DNA of 64,000 nucleotides from Megamerina dolium (GCA_963854835.1 OY978525.1:101821388-101885387); one strand, 5' to 3'; numbered from the stretch's first letter, positions 23,440 through 35,840 are shown. The notes: generated from the sequence alone by a model not told the origin. Translations and numbers: made by a program.

Positions 23440-24735
23440 ATTACATATTCCAAAAGTTTTGTCACAAATTGTGACCCAGATATCAGCAGAAGGTACCTCA
23501 ACTATTAAATCACATTCAGAATAACGAGCAGAGGACCCTATCCTAGCTAAGGTGTCTAAAGTTTTATTCAAAGTGATCCCTGAATAGTAGACTACTTCTA
23601 GGCTGAAAAACAACAAATCTGCAGGTGCTGATGGTCTGTCTGCCGAGTTATTTAATAGCGAAGGCGATGAGCTGCACACCAGCATGCACCAGCTTATCTG
23701 CAGAATAAGAAGGAGGCCCCGTAATTTGCGCCACCTACCATGGAATAAGTCTTCTTAGCATCGCATATAAGATTCTATAGAGCGTACTGTGTTAAAAAGA
23801 TTGAAGCCTATGCTTAACAACCTGATTAGACAACCTGGTAGATCCACCATCGACCAGGTTTTCAAACTGTGCCATATCCCGGATAAGAGCCAAGAAAAAC
23901 AGATCGATTGTTGATTATAAAGCCACTTTCGACAGTCCGGTGACATCTACATAACAATGTCTGAGTTCGGTATTTCTGCGAAGCTTATTCGATTTTGCAG
24001 AATGACACTGTGTAAACCCCGTTGTGCAGTGAAAATTGGGAAGGACCTCTGCCCGCCGTTTGATACCGAACGGGGTTGCAGACAAGATGATTCGTTATTG
24101 TGCGACTTTTTCAATCTTATTATGAAGAAAATAATACGGTATGCTGATCCACAACATAATGGCGCCATCTTCAATCAAAGTGTCGTGCTGTTAGCGTATC
24201 CCGGTGATATTGACGTAATCGGCATGAACACTCGAGCAGTCAATGCAGCATTCTCAGAGTTGGAAAGAGAGTTGCGTCAAATGGTGAACGACGGCAAAAC
24301 GAAGTCCGAGTATCAACAAACAAAGAGTCCCAGCGTCTCGGACAGCACGTCGTTGTTGATAACTACGCTTTTAAAGTAGTGAAAGATTTAATCTATCTGG
24401 AACCAGCATTAACACCAGTAATGGCGTCAGCTTGGAGATATTGCGAAGGGTCACTCTTGCAAACAGGTGCTACTTTGGGCTAAGTAAGCAATTGAGAAGT
24501 CGAGTCCTCCGTCGAGCAAAGAAAACCACACTCTACAAGTCTCTCATCATGCATGTCCTTACATATGGCGCCGAAGCTTGGACAATTTCCACCTCAGATG
24601 AGAGAATGCTCGGAGGTTTTGTGAGAAAAGTCCTACGCAAGACCTTTGGAGCTATTTGTGTTGATGGCAAGTATCGAATAAGATACAACAATGAGCTGCA
24701 TGAGCGCTATCAAATTTTTTTTTCCAATCTATAAA
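23440..24735 (+). mobile_element. LINE RT-domain pseudogene, truncated at both ends
   Basis: Successive frames give NNKSAGADGLSAELF (RT block 2) near 23608, then from 23957 KLIRFCRMTL, FDTERGCRQDDSLLCDFFN (RT palm), LLAYPGDIDVIG in place of the YADD box, and NDGKTK. The frame at 24432-24734 continues RRVTLANRCYFGL, TLYKSLIMHVLTYGAEAWT, RKVLRKTFG. The catalytic Ala-Asp is replaced by Pro-Gly, so the enzyme is dead even apart from its frameshifts. The 3' end stops in a poly-T run near 24716. Confidence 0.8.
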
Positions 24736-24859
24736 ATCATAATTTCTAGTACATGTTAAACATTTTTTTTTCTGAAGTAGAAACCGTCATAAGCTAATGT
24801 GAAGATGAGCACAGTGGAAGCTCACTTATAGCGGCTACCCTTCAATTGAGTTTTTTAGA

Positions 24860-25140
24860 TCGTAAAATGGATATCAATGCATCAATCCGTGGAAGCCATC
24901 GTTTCGACACCACTTGTACGGTCAACAGCTGGTAATAATGATGGCTGTTGCAAGGTGGGCACAATTATGATGGCCAAAATACGTGAACTATATAGGGAAT
25001 TGCTTCATCATCCGCCTTCTTTGGCACACTGTAATTTCTTTTTGCTTTCAATCTTGAAAGAGGTGACTTGTAGGTAAAGGACTTTCACTTGAAAGTTATT
25101 GGATAAAATGCATTAAGCTGGAAAAATTTTGAATAAAAAC
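24860..25140 (+). mobile_element. Mariner C-terminal remnant
   Basis: The frame at 24877-25077 holds IRELYRELLHHPPSLAHCNF, a decayed form of the mariner [20 protein letters not shown] signature, followed by a degraded NLKK region. The third catalytic Asp is replaced (LAHC). No TIRs were found. Confidence 0.6.
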
Positions 25141-25149
25141 AAAGAACAA

Positions 25150-26587
25150 TATCGAAAATATTAGCTCTCCTTAGAAAGGCTTACAAAAGAAGAGCGATCA
25201 GATAGCTTTGATTTAAGAATATATCGATTTTTGTCATAGCTGAAGTGAACTTGAATCGGACGATGAATTAGTGAAATGTCACAATATAAATTGAATAAAA
25301 CAACAACAACAACAGCTTACAATGTTGTCAGCCTCTTTAGGCCACATAGTTTGTTAACATTTATACATATTTTATTATTGAATATCTGCACCATCTTCTC
25401 AAAAAATATACAAAAAAAATTATTTTTTTTAAATAGTATCTCACAATAAATTAAATGAAACAACAATAAAATATAAATCGAAAAATAAATATAAATATTA
25501 TGTAATTGAAAAACTACTATTTGATATTTGATACTCATAGTACGAGTATAAGAAATATTTTTGTGATTCTGTTGTTGCTTGTATCAATAACGGTAAGAAT
25601 ATGATTATGATTATATTTATATTTGCTTTGAAAATTTAATTAAATAATAATAAAAATTAATATGAACAATATGAATATTATTATTATTAATAACGAACGA
25701 ATAAGTAATATATGCATATTGGAGACAAACATTTGGTTTTTTTTTTTTTTGTTGTTTTTTCAAGAAACCTGAACTGAATTGAAACTGAAAACACCACCAA
25801 CGTAAATGTGTAGGGCAAAAAAAAAAATATAAGAAATTCATCTCTCAACCTCAATGAATAGTTCGAGTACATAGTTAGTATGTATATTATTAATTTCAAG
25901 TCACTAAACATAATAACAAAATATGAATACAAGCTCCATATGAAATCAAATGTCATGATGCTTCTACGCCATTATTAATTAAATGTTCGTTTTATTATTA
26001 TTTTTATTTTTTTCTTAAGGAGACGATGAAATGTTGATGCTGACACTGTCATTTGTTGTTTGTTGACATTTTAAATGTCAAATGACATTATTTAAATGTC
26101 AATTTTCGTTATTCGATTCGATTGTGGTATTGTTCTTGGTATTGTACTGAATGAACGTTGTACGTACACAGTACTATAAGGTGACCGCTATTGCTGTCGT
26201 CGCTTATGATTAATAGCAATAATATACGCTTGTATATATATGTATGATATGTAGTATGTGTGTTTATAACTTGTAGTATTTATTATTCACAAAATGTTTA
26301 TATTTGTTTAACTAATAGTATCTAGTTATTAATTATACTCCCATTTAATATTGTTTCATTTTGAAAAAAATAAATAATTTTGTTTTTCTTTTTAAATAAC
26401 AAACTCAATCAATTAAATACTACAAAAAAAAGAATTATAATAATAAATAATAAATATATTCATAAATATTAAAATGTAGATAGTAATGACTAGCACTGCT
26501 GTCATATGTCAGCGATATAGTTTTGATAGGTGTTGTGGTCATGTTAGTGTTAATTTTTTAATTTAAGTACAATTTGTCGAGAGGTAA
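25150..26587. other. 3' flank of TpnC41C
   Basis: Strongly AT-rich. Minus-strand AATAAA-type signals near 26276-26285 could polyadenylate TpnC41C. Nothing else is supported. Confidence 0.4.
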
Positions 26588-29500
26588 TTAATCATCACCG
26601 CCTGTCATGACTTCCATAAATTCTATAAGAAAATAAAATTGAAAAATATCATCAACATTATCACTCTCATACGTATCATCTCATCTTAGACTTACCATCA
26701 AAATCAACCGTACCAGAACCATCAGAATCAATTTCTTCAATCATCATATCCAAATCATCATTTGTCAATTTATCATCTAGTTCACGTAGAATTTCACGCA
26801 GTACACTGGTAGTAATATAACCATTGCCCTCCTTGTCGTACAAGCGGAAAGCTTCCTTCAGTTCGGCTTGCATCGCTTCGGCATCCTCTTCAACAAGGAA
26901 ACGGGCGGCGAGTGTTGTGAATTCTTCAAATTCAATTTGACCCGAACCATCTTCATCGACTTCAGCAATAATATCAGCTAAGGTGGCATCATCCAATTGA
27001 TGGCCCAACATACTGAGAATGGTGCCAACCATAGCCGTATTGATGTAGCCATTCTTTTCGGGATCGAAGGCATTGAATGCATTACGTAGTACTGGAAGTT
27101 GCAATGGAAGAAAGAGAAAAAGATTTAGAGAGCAATATTATATTATTTGTGTTTTTATACCCTGCATAATGCAATATGCATGGTATATTCATTTCGGTCA
27201 GATGTTTGTGTCCACTTGAAGGAATCTCCGGAGATATAGACATGGATATATATTCGTGATCAGCGTCGATTAAATTTTCGATTTAACGATGTCCGTCCGT
27301 CCGTCCGTCCGTCCGTCCGTCCGTCTGTCTGTCACCTGGCTGGTTCGCACGATAACTTGAGTAAATATTGAGCTATTTCGATGAAATTTGGCATAAGTAA
27401 TCTATGATCCAAGGGTACGGAGGGGATTGATATTGGGCATGATCGGTCAATAACCACGCCCACACCAAGCATTCAAAGCGACTAACCTCGAAATTTCAAA
27501 ATCTTTAACTTGCTATAACTCACACAATATACCACTTGGGACAACAATATTTTGCACATAGAGTTATATTATACTACTATATAACCTCGCCAAAAGTGGG
27601 TGAGCCACGCCTACTTTCTAGCGTAGCTCCCATACAAAGTGTCTGTACTTTTTTTAAATTGAAACAGCTGTAACTTATACAATCTTCTGTCCAGAATAAC
27701 CATAATTGACACTGAGATTAACATGGTAGTCGGAAATAATATGGCAGAAAATCAGTGTGCCACGCCCACTCCTTTTTGGGTCTCCCATACAAAGTTGCGG
27801 AATTTAAAAAAAATGTTACCGGTTACAACTTGCAAACTATTCAGCGTAGAATAACAAGATTTAAGGTGTGGATTAGTATTGTACGAGCAACTAGGCTCAC
27901 AGAAAATGGGCGCACCACGCGCACTGTTTATCGTAGCCCCCATACAAATTTTAAATTGAAACAGCTGTAACTACGGCAATCTTCTGTCTAGAATAACCAT
28001 AATTGACACTTAAATTAATACCGTAGTCGGCAAAAATCTGGCAGAAAATCAGTGTGCCACTCCCACTCCTTCATGAGTCTCCCATACAAAGTCAAGGGAA
28101 TTAAACTAAAACTTTTAAGCTCCATAACTTACAAACCATTTAGCGTAGGACAACGAGATTTAAGGTATGGATAAGTATTGTACGAGCAACTAGGGTCATA
28201 GGAAATGGGCGCGCCATGCCCACTGTTTATTGCATCCCCCATACAAAATGACTCAAATTCTTTTAAATTTAGACAGCTGTAACTTCGGCAATCTCCTGCC
28301 TAAAATAACCATAATTGACACTTAGATTAATATCGTAGTCGGAAATAATCTGGCAGAAAATCAGTGTGCCACGCCCACTCTTTCATAGGTCTCCCATACA
28401 AAGTCGAGGGAATTAAACTAAAACTTTTAAGCTCCATAACTTACAAACCATTAAGCGTAGGACAACCAAATTTAAGGTGTGGATTGATATTGAAAAATTA
28501 ATTAGATATACCAGAAAGAGATACGTCACGCCCTCTTTTTATATAGCTTCCGTACAAAGTCTCGGATTTGTCTTAAACATTAAAACACCTATAACTTACT
28601 AATTAATATGCCTAGGTCAACCCATTGCAACCTATGTAGTTTAATATTATAGGCAGAAATTGATCCTCCAAAATTGGTGAGGTACGCCTGCTTCTTAATG
28701 TAGGTCCAAGATGAACCAAGATAATTTTTTGGTATTAATATGAGTGAGCTTATATTACTAAATTTTTTTTTTTTTTTTGTGGATGGAAAAGTATTGTGAT
28801 TGTGGAAAATTTATTGCATGCACACTTAGAATGGATAGAAACTGTAATTTCAGAGACTTGTATGGTTTTCAATAAAATGGATCATTGCCATCATTTGGCG
28901 TTTTTTGCATTGTGGCCCAAGCTGTTCATATAGGAACGTTTCTGTTGTGTGAGAGAGAGAGACTGAAAAACCACATAAATTCCACACAGTTTTACAGTAG
29001 TGACAGCATAATAATGGATCTATGAGACTGAAATGCATGAGATCTATGAGTTAAACTCATCGTAATAAAACAATCAGAGAAATTTTTAACGATGCCTAGC
29101 TCATTTTTAAGAGATATGTGATTTCATATACGTTTATGGATACCGCCGTTCTTTACTCATAGGCAAATATTTCTATGACTGAATTTGTGTTACAATAGTT
29201 CGACTGGTCGTTCATATATCAATTTAGTCCCTGTATGGGCACTCTTTGGGCTCAAGTTGTAGGTCAGCTCCTCTTAGGATGCAGTAAGGTTGGTATCACT
29301 TACGCCATAAAGGCCCATTGTAATACCACCGAGCTTCTCTTCCAATACTGTTGTGCATGTTAAATTTAAACAGCATTAGAAGGGACCTACTTATATTAGC
29401 CAGTTCCGAACGGTAGAACCCTTGTGACATCACTTTAACTTAGTTTTGCCACAGAGCTCTTTTAAGAAGCATTTTTGTCAAATTGTTACTGCCGGAAGAA

Positions 29501-32500
29501 TTGCCAATTCTTGCCGGCAGGAGGGTACCGTTCGAAAGAAAAATCTTTTCGATATGACATTTTGTTATGCTTCTGCTGGGGATTGAACCCACGACCTACA
29601 GATCAGAAGGACAACGCACTAACCACTGAGTTACGGCACCCACTAAGGTAAGTATGTTCCGCATATATGTTGGGGAAAAAAAAATTGGGGCGCGATCCTA
29701 CATTTTATCGCAAAACAGGCGATTTTTGAAAAGATATGTCGATCTGCAGATGTTTTCGTTCACTATTTCGCGGAGCTTTCCCTTGGATTCCGATAAGCCG
29801 TAAATATGTTGCGAAAACTGTTTGGGGGAAACAATTAATAGAGGTCAGCCCCAGATTTCTCTACCCTAGAGAAGATTTACGACAGTTTAAGCTATTGTTG
29901 ATCAATTTTCTGGTATTTTTAGATTCATTTGGCAAGGAACGCCCCTCAGGAGTAAAGATTGGGAATAAGTATGTCCAAGAAAAATATTCAAAAGAGGTAA
30001 TAAATGGGGTGGGTAATATAATTTGGCTCTCTACGAACACCATGCGATCGAAGGTATTGAATTTTATAAAAAAAACATAAATTTTTTAGGGAATTTTTCC
30101 TTTTTGTCGATTTTCCTCTCATTTTTTGGTATAACGACGTCGACCTCGCTACATATTCCAAAGAACCATTTTAATTCTGTAATATTTATAAATGTAAAGG
30201 TGACTCCTGAAAGTCGTTATTCCACTCCAACACCAAAAAAACTCTGAGGCACAAAATCACAACTGTTATGTAGTGCCTTCAAACACTTATTCTCCTTATC
30301 CTCCATATAATTTCTCCTGTATATGCAAACATTGTTACGACACAAAGCATGAATGAATGAGTAAATATTTCCTTATTTGTCACAAATGTTATACAGATAT
30401 TGTATTATGAAAAGTGAGTGTTATGGAAAGGCATAATACCAGTCTAGGATGTTGTCACTCATTCCAAGACAAAGCAAATTGTAGAAAGAAAACAAAACCA
30501 AATATGTCCTCACCAATATGAACACTATTATTTGCATGTTTTAACTAGTTTGCTGAAAAGTGGGGAGTGAAATTTTGAAGCTCAAAAAAAAAAACAAAAC
30601 AACTTGCATGTAAATTTGAAAGTTATAAACCCTCACATATGTACGCAAACACACGTACTAGCACACACTCAGTCTTTCACTCTTTCTTCGATTATTCGCT
30701 AAAGTTGTCAAATCCGACAACATTTGCAAATACAACATTTGCGCACGCGTAACATAAGTAGTTAACACAGCGGGTAAGCAAAACCAATGAGCCACTCAGT
30801 TACTTAGTTACTTAGTTATTCAATGGTTGAACACTTAAGCTGTCTGTCTATCCATCGAGTAACTTGAGGCATACGACAACAACAACAACAACAAAAACCA
30901 CACACACACACACACATACGCATACATATACAATTTTCATTTAAACTGTCAGCTTAAAAGAAAATCAAAAAGAAACAATTCAAACTTCCACTTGTATGTA
31001 TGGAAAATATGTGTGTGTGTGTTTATTATATTTTTATGATTTCAGTTGCTGTTCTTCGTATTGTGTTGTCACATATATTTTATGTCCAGCTGTGTTTGAC
31101 GATTTTCATGTAATTCCGACTAATGTTGTAGTTTGTTTTTCTTCAATTCCAATGAAAACTGTTAACCAAATTATCGTGTAGGCGTTTTTTAAATGGCAAC
31201 ATTTATTGAAATTATTTTGTTTTCATATTTAACAAAGTAAGAATGGCCACCACTTCGTAAAAACTCTATTATACCCTACAGCCAAATGAAAGGCTGTGGT
31301 CATTTTGGTCAGATATTTGGTAAATATTTGAAAGACTTGCTGGAGATATAGAAAATCATATATTCTTCAACAGTGACGCCTTTGCGGTATACGATGCCCG
31401 TTCACAGTACAAACAGATGAGCTTCGAACCATTTTCACACAGGTTCTATGGGTGTAGAGTATACATAAGTTGACCTAGGCCAACTGTAAGGCTAGATTTG
31501 TATTTTTGTATATGTCTGCACTCATATCATTTATGAATTTTATTGTTATTATTTAATTTGATTGCTGATAATATGTATTAGGTTTTCATTGATTTAATCT
31601 TGATTAAAATTTATTATTTGTTGACACAAATACGAGGTGGGTGTAAATAGGTAAATCTAATGAAATTGCTTAAAACAAAAGTGTTAATACATAAACACGT
31701 GGGGATTGTTAAAAAACAAAAATTCTACTTTTTTTTTTGGTTCATTTGTTGATTGCAATTCATGGTGGTTCGTATGGGTATGGGTGGGTGGCCGATTGTG
31801 TAGTGAAATTAATTACAGATTTTATTTAATTTTTGCTGTTTTCTTATTTCTTGTAATACTTACACACAATTTGATCCTTGGTTAGTTCATCCTATATTAA
31901 CGAAAGATGATGATGATGTATAAAAAAAAAGAAAGAAAAAAATCAGAGATCAATTAAAATTATGTTTATCTTCAAATGCATATAATTAGCAAAGAAAAAA
32001 AAAATTTTTTAAAAATAAGAAATATATTTATACATATGAAAGTACTTATACATAAAAACATATACACATACACAGTGTGACAATTATGTATTAAGACTGC
32101 CTCTAGAAAACACAATTAAAACACGATATCTGCTAATTTTTCGGTATATTTATTCGAAATATTCTCCTCCTGATTCAAGACACTTGTTACATCGATTTAA
32201 TAGTGATTCAAACGCGTGTTCCAGATCATTTTTTGGAATTGCCTCCAGTGCCATCGTCGAAGCCCGTTGCATGGTCTGAATATCATCAAAAAAACATCCC
32301 TTCATCTTCAGTTTCAGTTTTCGGAACAAAAAGAAGTTGCACGGTGCCAAATCAGGTGAATACGGCGGGTGATTCAACACACAGACCTGATTCCGAGCAA
32401 AAAATTGACGACAAATGAGTGCTGTGTGACTTTTTTCTCTCTTTGCTCCATGTTAAAATTTCAACATCAAACGAACACGTGTTTTGTAAAATGAATGTCA

Positions 32501-35500
32501 ATAAACATTAAATGTCAAGCAAATACAATGAAATTTTGACAGCTAGTAGAGGAAGGTTGAAGCTTTAAAATGTATGGCGCGCTTGGTTGCTGAGGTATGG
32601 TTCGAGTCTTAATACATATTTGTCGCACCGTGTATGGTGCATTTTACGACTCTTGTCCTAACAACGAAAGTAAATATTGCTCAATTTTTCACCAATATTT
32701 TATATGAGTTGCATTAAGGATCAATAATTAATAAATTCAAAATTGTGGAATTTCAATCAAATATTGACGAAGTCTAAGGAGGTTGAAAGAGTATGTGGCA
32801 ATGACTTTTTTTTATAAATTCTATTAAAAAAGATGAATAAAATATTTTGTGGGACTTTATAATTTTATAAGTTTTTTCATAAGATTTTCATTTATAGAAC
32901 AGATTTATAAAAACCGAAATTAAAATTATTGAACTGATTAATAACCGAATTATGGATTAACTCACAAAGAAATGTGATTAACTGATTTCATAATTCGAAT
33001 AATAATAGTTCAATGAACCCTATCTATTTTAGTATTTTTAATATGCATGCCACAGGTCGGTATGCAGATAAATAAAACCAAAATAATTGAGAAAGTTCAA
33101 CTATAATATTAACACTGTGACATTGTGACATATACTAAAGCTTCCAAATCTATATGCATTCTCAGGCCAAAATTTGGGTATGGCCATATTAAATTTGTAA
33201 ATTTTACCTGATTGCTTTTAGAATAAGTGGGGAGAAAGGGTTAAAATTCATATTAGAATGAAATATGTTATTCGGGTACATATAGTTAAATTTTATGGTG
33301 AATAATTTTGTGGAACATTTTAACCAGTAAGCTCTCTCACAAAACAGTCGTTTTGATCCCTATTTCGGAAAGTTTGAATAAAATGGCATTTGGGAGGTCA
33401 CTAGAGGATTAAAATATTGTAGAAAATTATTTGCCCGAAAATTTCACTAGAGGTATTCTCAGACAAAATCTTTATACAAGTAACATAAAAGTCCACATTA
33501 AATAAAAAATAAATACTCGTATGTTTCCTTGAAAAATGCAACTCTTTAATAATTATTTTATAATTTATTCATAAATATAACTCCAGCTCTTTTCGAGGGT
33601 GATGTTTCAACGCTTGGGACTCAGGATCGCACTATTATCAAAATCTGAGTCACACATGATGTCCACATATGACTCCACTGCTGGCCTTAGTGCTTCCTCT
33701 TCAAATTCTTCATGATCATATGGGTCTAGATCTTTCGTTCTGAGATGGAATCATTCCGTCCCTAGACAATGATCCTTAAATTGTGTCACAGTGTAATTTA
33801 TATTCTAAATTGATTATTTCTTCGTTGTGCTCACAAGGTCCCCTTTGAGTATGACAACAATACATTTAGATGGATGACGCATCAAAGTTGATTAGTGCTT
33901 TGCTTTTCTGTGCATGAATCGTGAGTTTTAACCTCGGAAGTGAAAAAAGCAATAACAAAAAAAAAATATATCGTCATAAAATGTCATGAAGCAGTTTCAG
34001 CAAAACAAGCGACTATGAAAAATTGTCATGAATGCTAAATTATTTATAAAGCTAATACATCATACATGGCGTTTTCTTCCAAGCTACAAAACTGCTTCAA
34101 CGGCGGCTCTTAATACAATATTCAATTTACCCAACAAAGGTAAGTTAAACCTTTGACAATTTGTGATCGAAATTCATTAAAATATTATGTTCGTTGGTGT
34201 CTTCTCTTGGCTCCCTCTCTCTCTCTCAACAAAAATCAACTAGTTGGGTTTCGGCAACAAAGTCAAGATTCATTGATGCTGAACTATTGTAATATTGTCA
34301 CAAATTAGAGCTCACATATGCATATGAATTTATTAATTTCATATAATAATATATTAAAATGGCATCTCTTATATTGCTATAAATTTGATAAAGTTAAATT
34401 TATGAAAATTTGTGATCGAAATTCATTGAAATATTATGTTCGTTGGTGTCTCTTACACACAATTATCTCTTAGGTGTCTCTCTCTCAACAGAAATCAACT
34501 AGTTAGGTTTCGGCAACAAAGTCAAGATTCATTGATGCTGAACTATTGTAATATTGTCGCAAATTAGGGCTCCCATATGGATATGAATTTGTTAATTTGA
34601 TACTAAAATAAATTAAAATGGCTATACAGCAATTGCTATAAATTTCATAAATTTCCATGCTTTGTAAAAATTTCTCTTTTGTATAAAATATATCTCTATA
34701 TGGTAATTGCTTGTTGAAAAAACTCAAAATACAAAGGGTAAGGTTAATTCAATACTCTCTCACAATTTCTCTGTATTTTCCTGAATTTATTATATTTGCA
34801 TAAAAAATCGAAATATTTTCAATATTTCAATATTTCAAAATATACCTACATATACACCAATTCATTCAAACTAAATAAAAGTGATAAAAAGTCAATAAAA
34901 AATCACTTGAACTATATTTAATTGCACAATAACTAAAAATATACTGCAGGCTTGCTAACGAGCAGTTAAAAAAAAATATCAAATGAGGATGGTGTGAATG
35001 AATATGGCTATAAATAAAATGGGCAAATATATCTACATAATTAGGTAATACACAAGGTGTCATAAATTTAATAAATTTGAATAAAATCCACCTTCTGATT
35101 GTGTATCCAAATAATATTCAAAGAGATTTTTGTTGGGAAGCCAATATATAGACTTGTTTAACTATTTTATGACATTATGACACCTTGTAAATCCCCTACA
35201 CATTATGCATTTATAGACAAACACACTTCCATATGTGAACGCAACAAAAAAACAAAATAATAAAAAATAAAAAAATCATTACATCGAAGAACATACGATT
35301 TACGCCAAGAAACATCTTAATTTATAAGTTTATGGCATACTCATAGCACACTGGCTGGCTAGTTTGCAATTTATTTATACATTTATACATTACATACTAT
35401 AACTTTAGACTATAACGATGACTTTTAATGGGACTTTTTATGACCATAATTATTTACACATCGTTTAGCCATATTTTCTTTTATTTAATTATTATTATTA

Positions 35501-35621
35501 TTATTTTTTTTTGTTTTTTGGAAAATAATTTTAAATAATAAATATTTTTAAAATAATTTTTATTACGTTATTGGTTAGAAAATAATTATGACCACATGGT
35601 ATGAGGAGCTCTCTTACCATT
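26588..35621 (-). CDS. TpnC41C: Troponin C, two-Ca (F2-like) isoform
   Basis: Ca sensor of the troponin complex on muscle thin filaments. Coding exons: 35621-35619 (ATG, then GTAAGA), 31891-31864, 27091-26696 and 26622-26588. All junctions are GT-AG and the frame is continuous (462 nt, 153 residues, the usual family length). The start is [18 protein letters not shown]-hand loop II ([12 protein letters not shown]) and loop IV ([12 protein letters not shown]) are canonical; loops I and III ([12 protein letters not shown]) are degenerate. The C-terminus is [11 protein letters not shown] then TAA. The central region is nearly the same as Drosophila TpnC41C as I remember it. Introns fall at the same codons as in TpnC4 (after ATG, within the LR(I/L)LRNAF block, and in DFD|E), so the genes are tandem duplicates. 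Introns 1 (3.7 kb) and 2 (4.8 kb) are large and carry transposons. Confidence 0.93.
27155..28707 (+). mobile_element. DINE-1/Helentron-like non-autonomous element, 3' truncated
   Basis: The left end is TTATACCCTGCATA, followed by a GTCC/GTCT microsatellite and three internal ~300 bp repeats (each with GCAGAAAATCAGTGTGCCAC, at about 27743, 28040 and 28353). It is close to the complete copy at 45193-46853 but diverges at 28707 and lacks the right subterminal repeat and terminal hairpin. It lies in TpnC41C intron 2, with its left end only 63 bp from the 3' splice site at 27092. The small open frames inside are chance frames. Confidence 0.75.
27291..27333. repeat. (GTCC)n/(GTCT)n microsatellite
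   Basis: About eight or nine GTCC units followed by GTCT units, internal to the DINE-1-like element. The same array occurs at about 45331-45377. Confidence 0.9.
29235..29642 (-). repeat. tRNA-derived SINE (copy 3), longest copy
   Basis: On the minus strand the head is GGGTGCCGTAACTCAGTGGT (box A), then GGTCGTGGGTTCAATCCCC (box B) near 29577-29597. The body carries CTTTCGAACGGTACCCTCC and CCGTTCGGAACTGGC, then CAACAGTATTGGAAGAG and CTCGGTGGTATTACAATGGG. The 3' limit is uncertain (about 29235-29300). It lies in TpnC41C intron 2. Confidence 0.8.
29720..31260. other. TpnC41C intron 2, central part
   Basis: A 114-codon plus-strand frame at 29736-30080 ([20 protein letters not shown] near its start) is not recognised. 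Its length is unusual for this composition, so it may be a decayed mobile-element gene. CA/TG runs occur near 30899-30918 and 31008-31022. No exon of TpnC41C is supported. Confidence 0.35.
31270..31500 (+). mobile_element. Short DINE-1-like relic
   Basis: It starts TTATACCCTACAG, has GGTCAGATATTTGG and TGGAGATATAGA as in the long DINE-1-like copies, and ends with a hairpin-like GTTGACCTAGGCCAAC followed by TGTAAGGCTAG. The interior repeats are missing. It lies in TpnC41C intron 2. Confidence 0.55.
32071..32632 (-). mobile_element. Internally deleted mariner with both TIRs, in TpnC41C intron 1
   Basis: Inverted termini at 32071-32097 and 32606-32632 match except for about three bases, and TA flanks both ends (32069-32070, 32633-32634). 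The 562 bp element retains the start of a transposase frame (minus strand from about 32452) joined to the C-terminal catalytic block ([18 protein letters not shown], 32380-32150). A large central deletion and a frameshift lie near 32400. It could have been mobilised in trans by a full-length relative. It lies just upstream of TpnC41C exon 2 (32071 vs 31891). Confidence 0.85.
32640..34140. other. TpnC41C intron 1, middle
   Basis: AT-rich and unremarkable, with no exon, RNA or identifiable mobile element. Confidence 0.4.
34150..34590. repeat. Tandem duplication, unit ~246 bp, in TpnC41C intron 1
   Basis: Two copies share TTTGTGATCGAAATTCATT, ATATTATGTTCGTTGGTGTC, a CTCTCTC run, ATCAACTAGTT(G/A)GGTTTCGG, then AACAAAGTCAAGATTCATTG and GATGCTGAACTATTGTAATA. 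Identity over the conserved core is high, which suggests a fairly recent duplication. It sits ~1 kb downstream of the TpnC41C start codon, in the intron where insect troponin genes often carry muscle enhancers. Confidence 0.8.
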
Positions 35622-35820
35622 TTATGAAATTTTTATTGATGCAACACACGTACACGTAGAACTAGAAACAAATATGGAATACACGTAAGGACTCACAAAA
35701 AAGGACAATCAAAATAACGACCACGCTAAGGAAAACGTTAACTGGCTAACGTACTTTGGCACAATACAGCACACTGCAGTAGTTGAACGTTAATACACGG
35801 CACGCGCCCACGTCCCTTTT

Positions 35821-35840
35821 TACATATACGCGTATATGTA
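35821..35840. promoter_or_regulatory. Perfect 20-bp palindrome upstream of TpnC41C
   Basis: The 20 bp are exactly self-complementary around ATACGCGTAT. The site lies ~200 bp upstream of the TpnC41C ATG in a stretch less AT-rich than its surroundings, so it falls in the probable promoter or 5' UTR. A regulatory role is inferred from position only. Confidence 0.3.

Noticed and set aside
27752..27970. Frames of 60-90 codons at 27752-27943, 45810-46076 and 46623-46892
   Set aside because: They lie in the DINE-1-like element and recur in both copies because the DNA recurs. They have no motif and no codon constraint.
23271..29600. tRNA genes suggested by GGTTCAATCCC box B sequences
   Set aside because: The cloverleaf cannot be completed (no paired acceptor stem), and the same sequence is repeated with a common 3' body, so these are SINE heads.
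29736..30080. 114-codon frame in TpnC41C intron 2 as a gene
   Set aside because: There is no recognisable domain, it is antisense to the host gene, and no supporting splice or promoter signal was seen. It is kept only as an unassigned frame.
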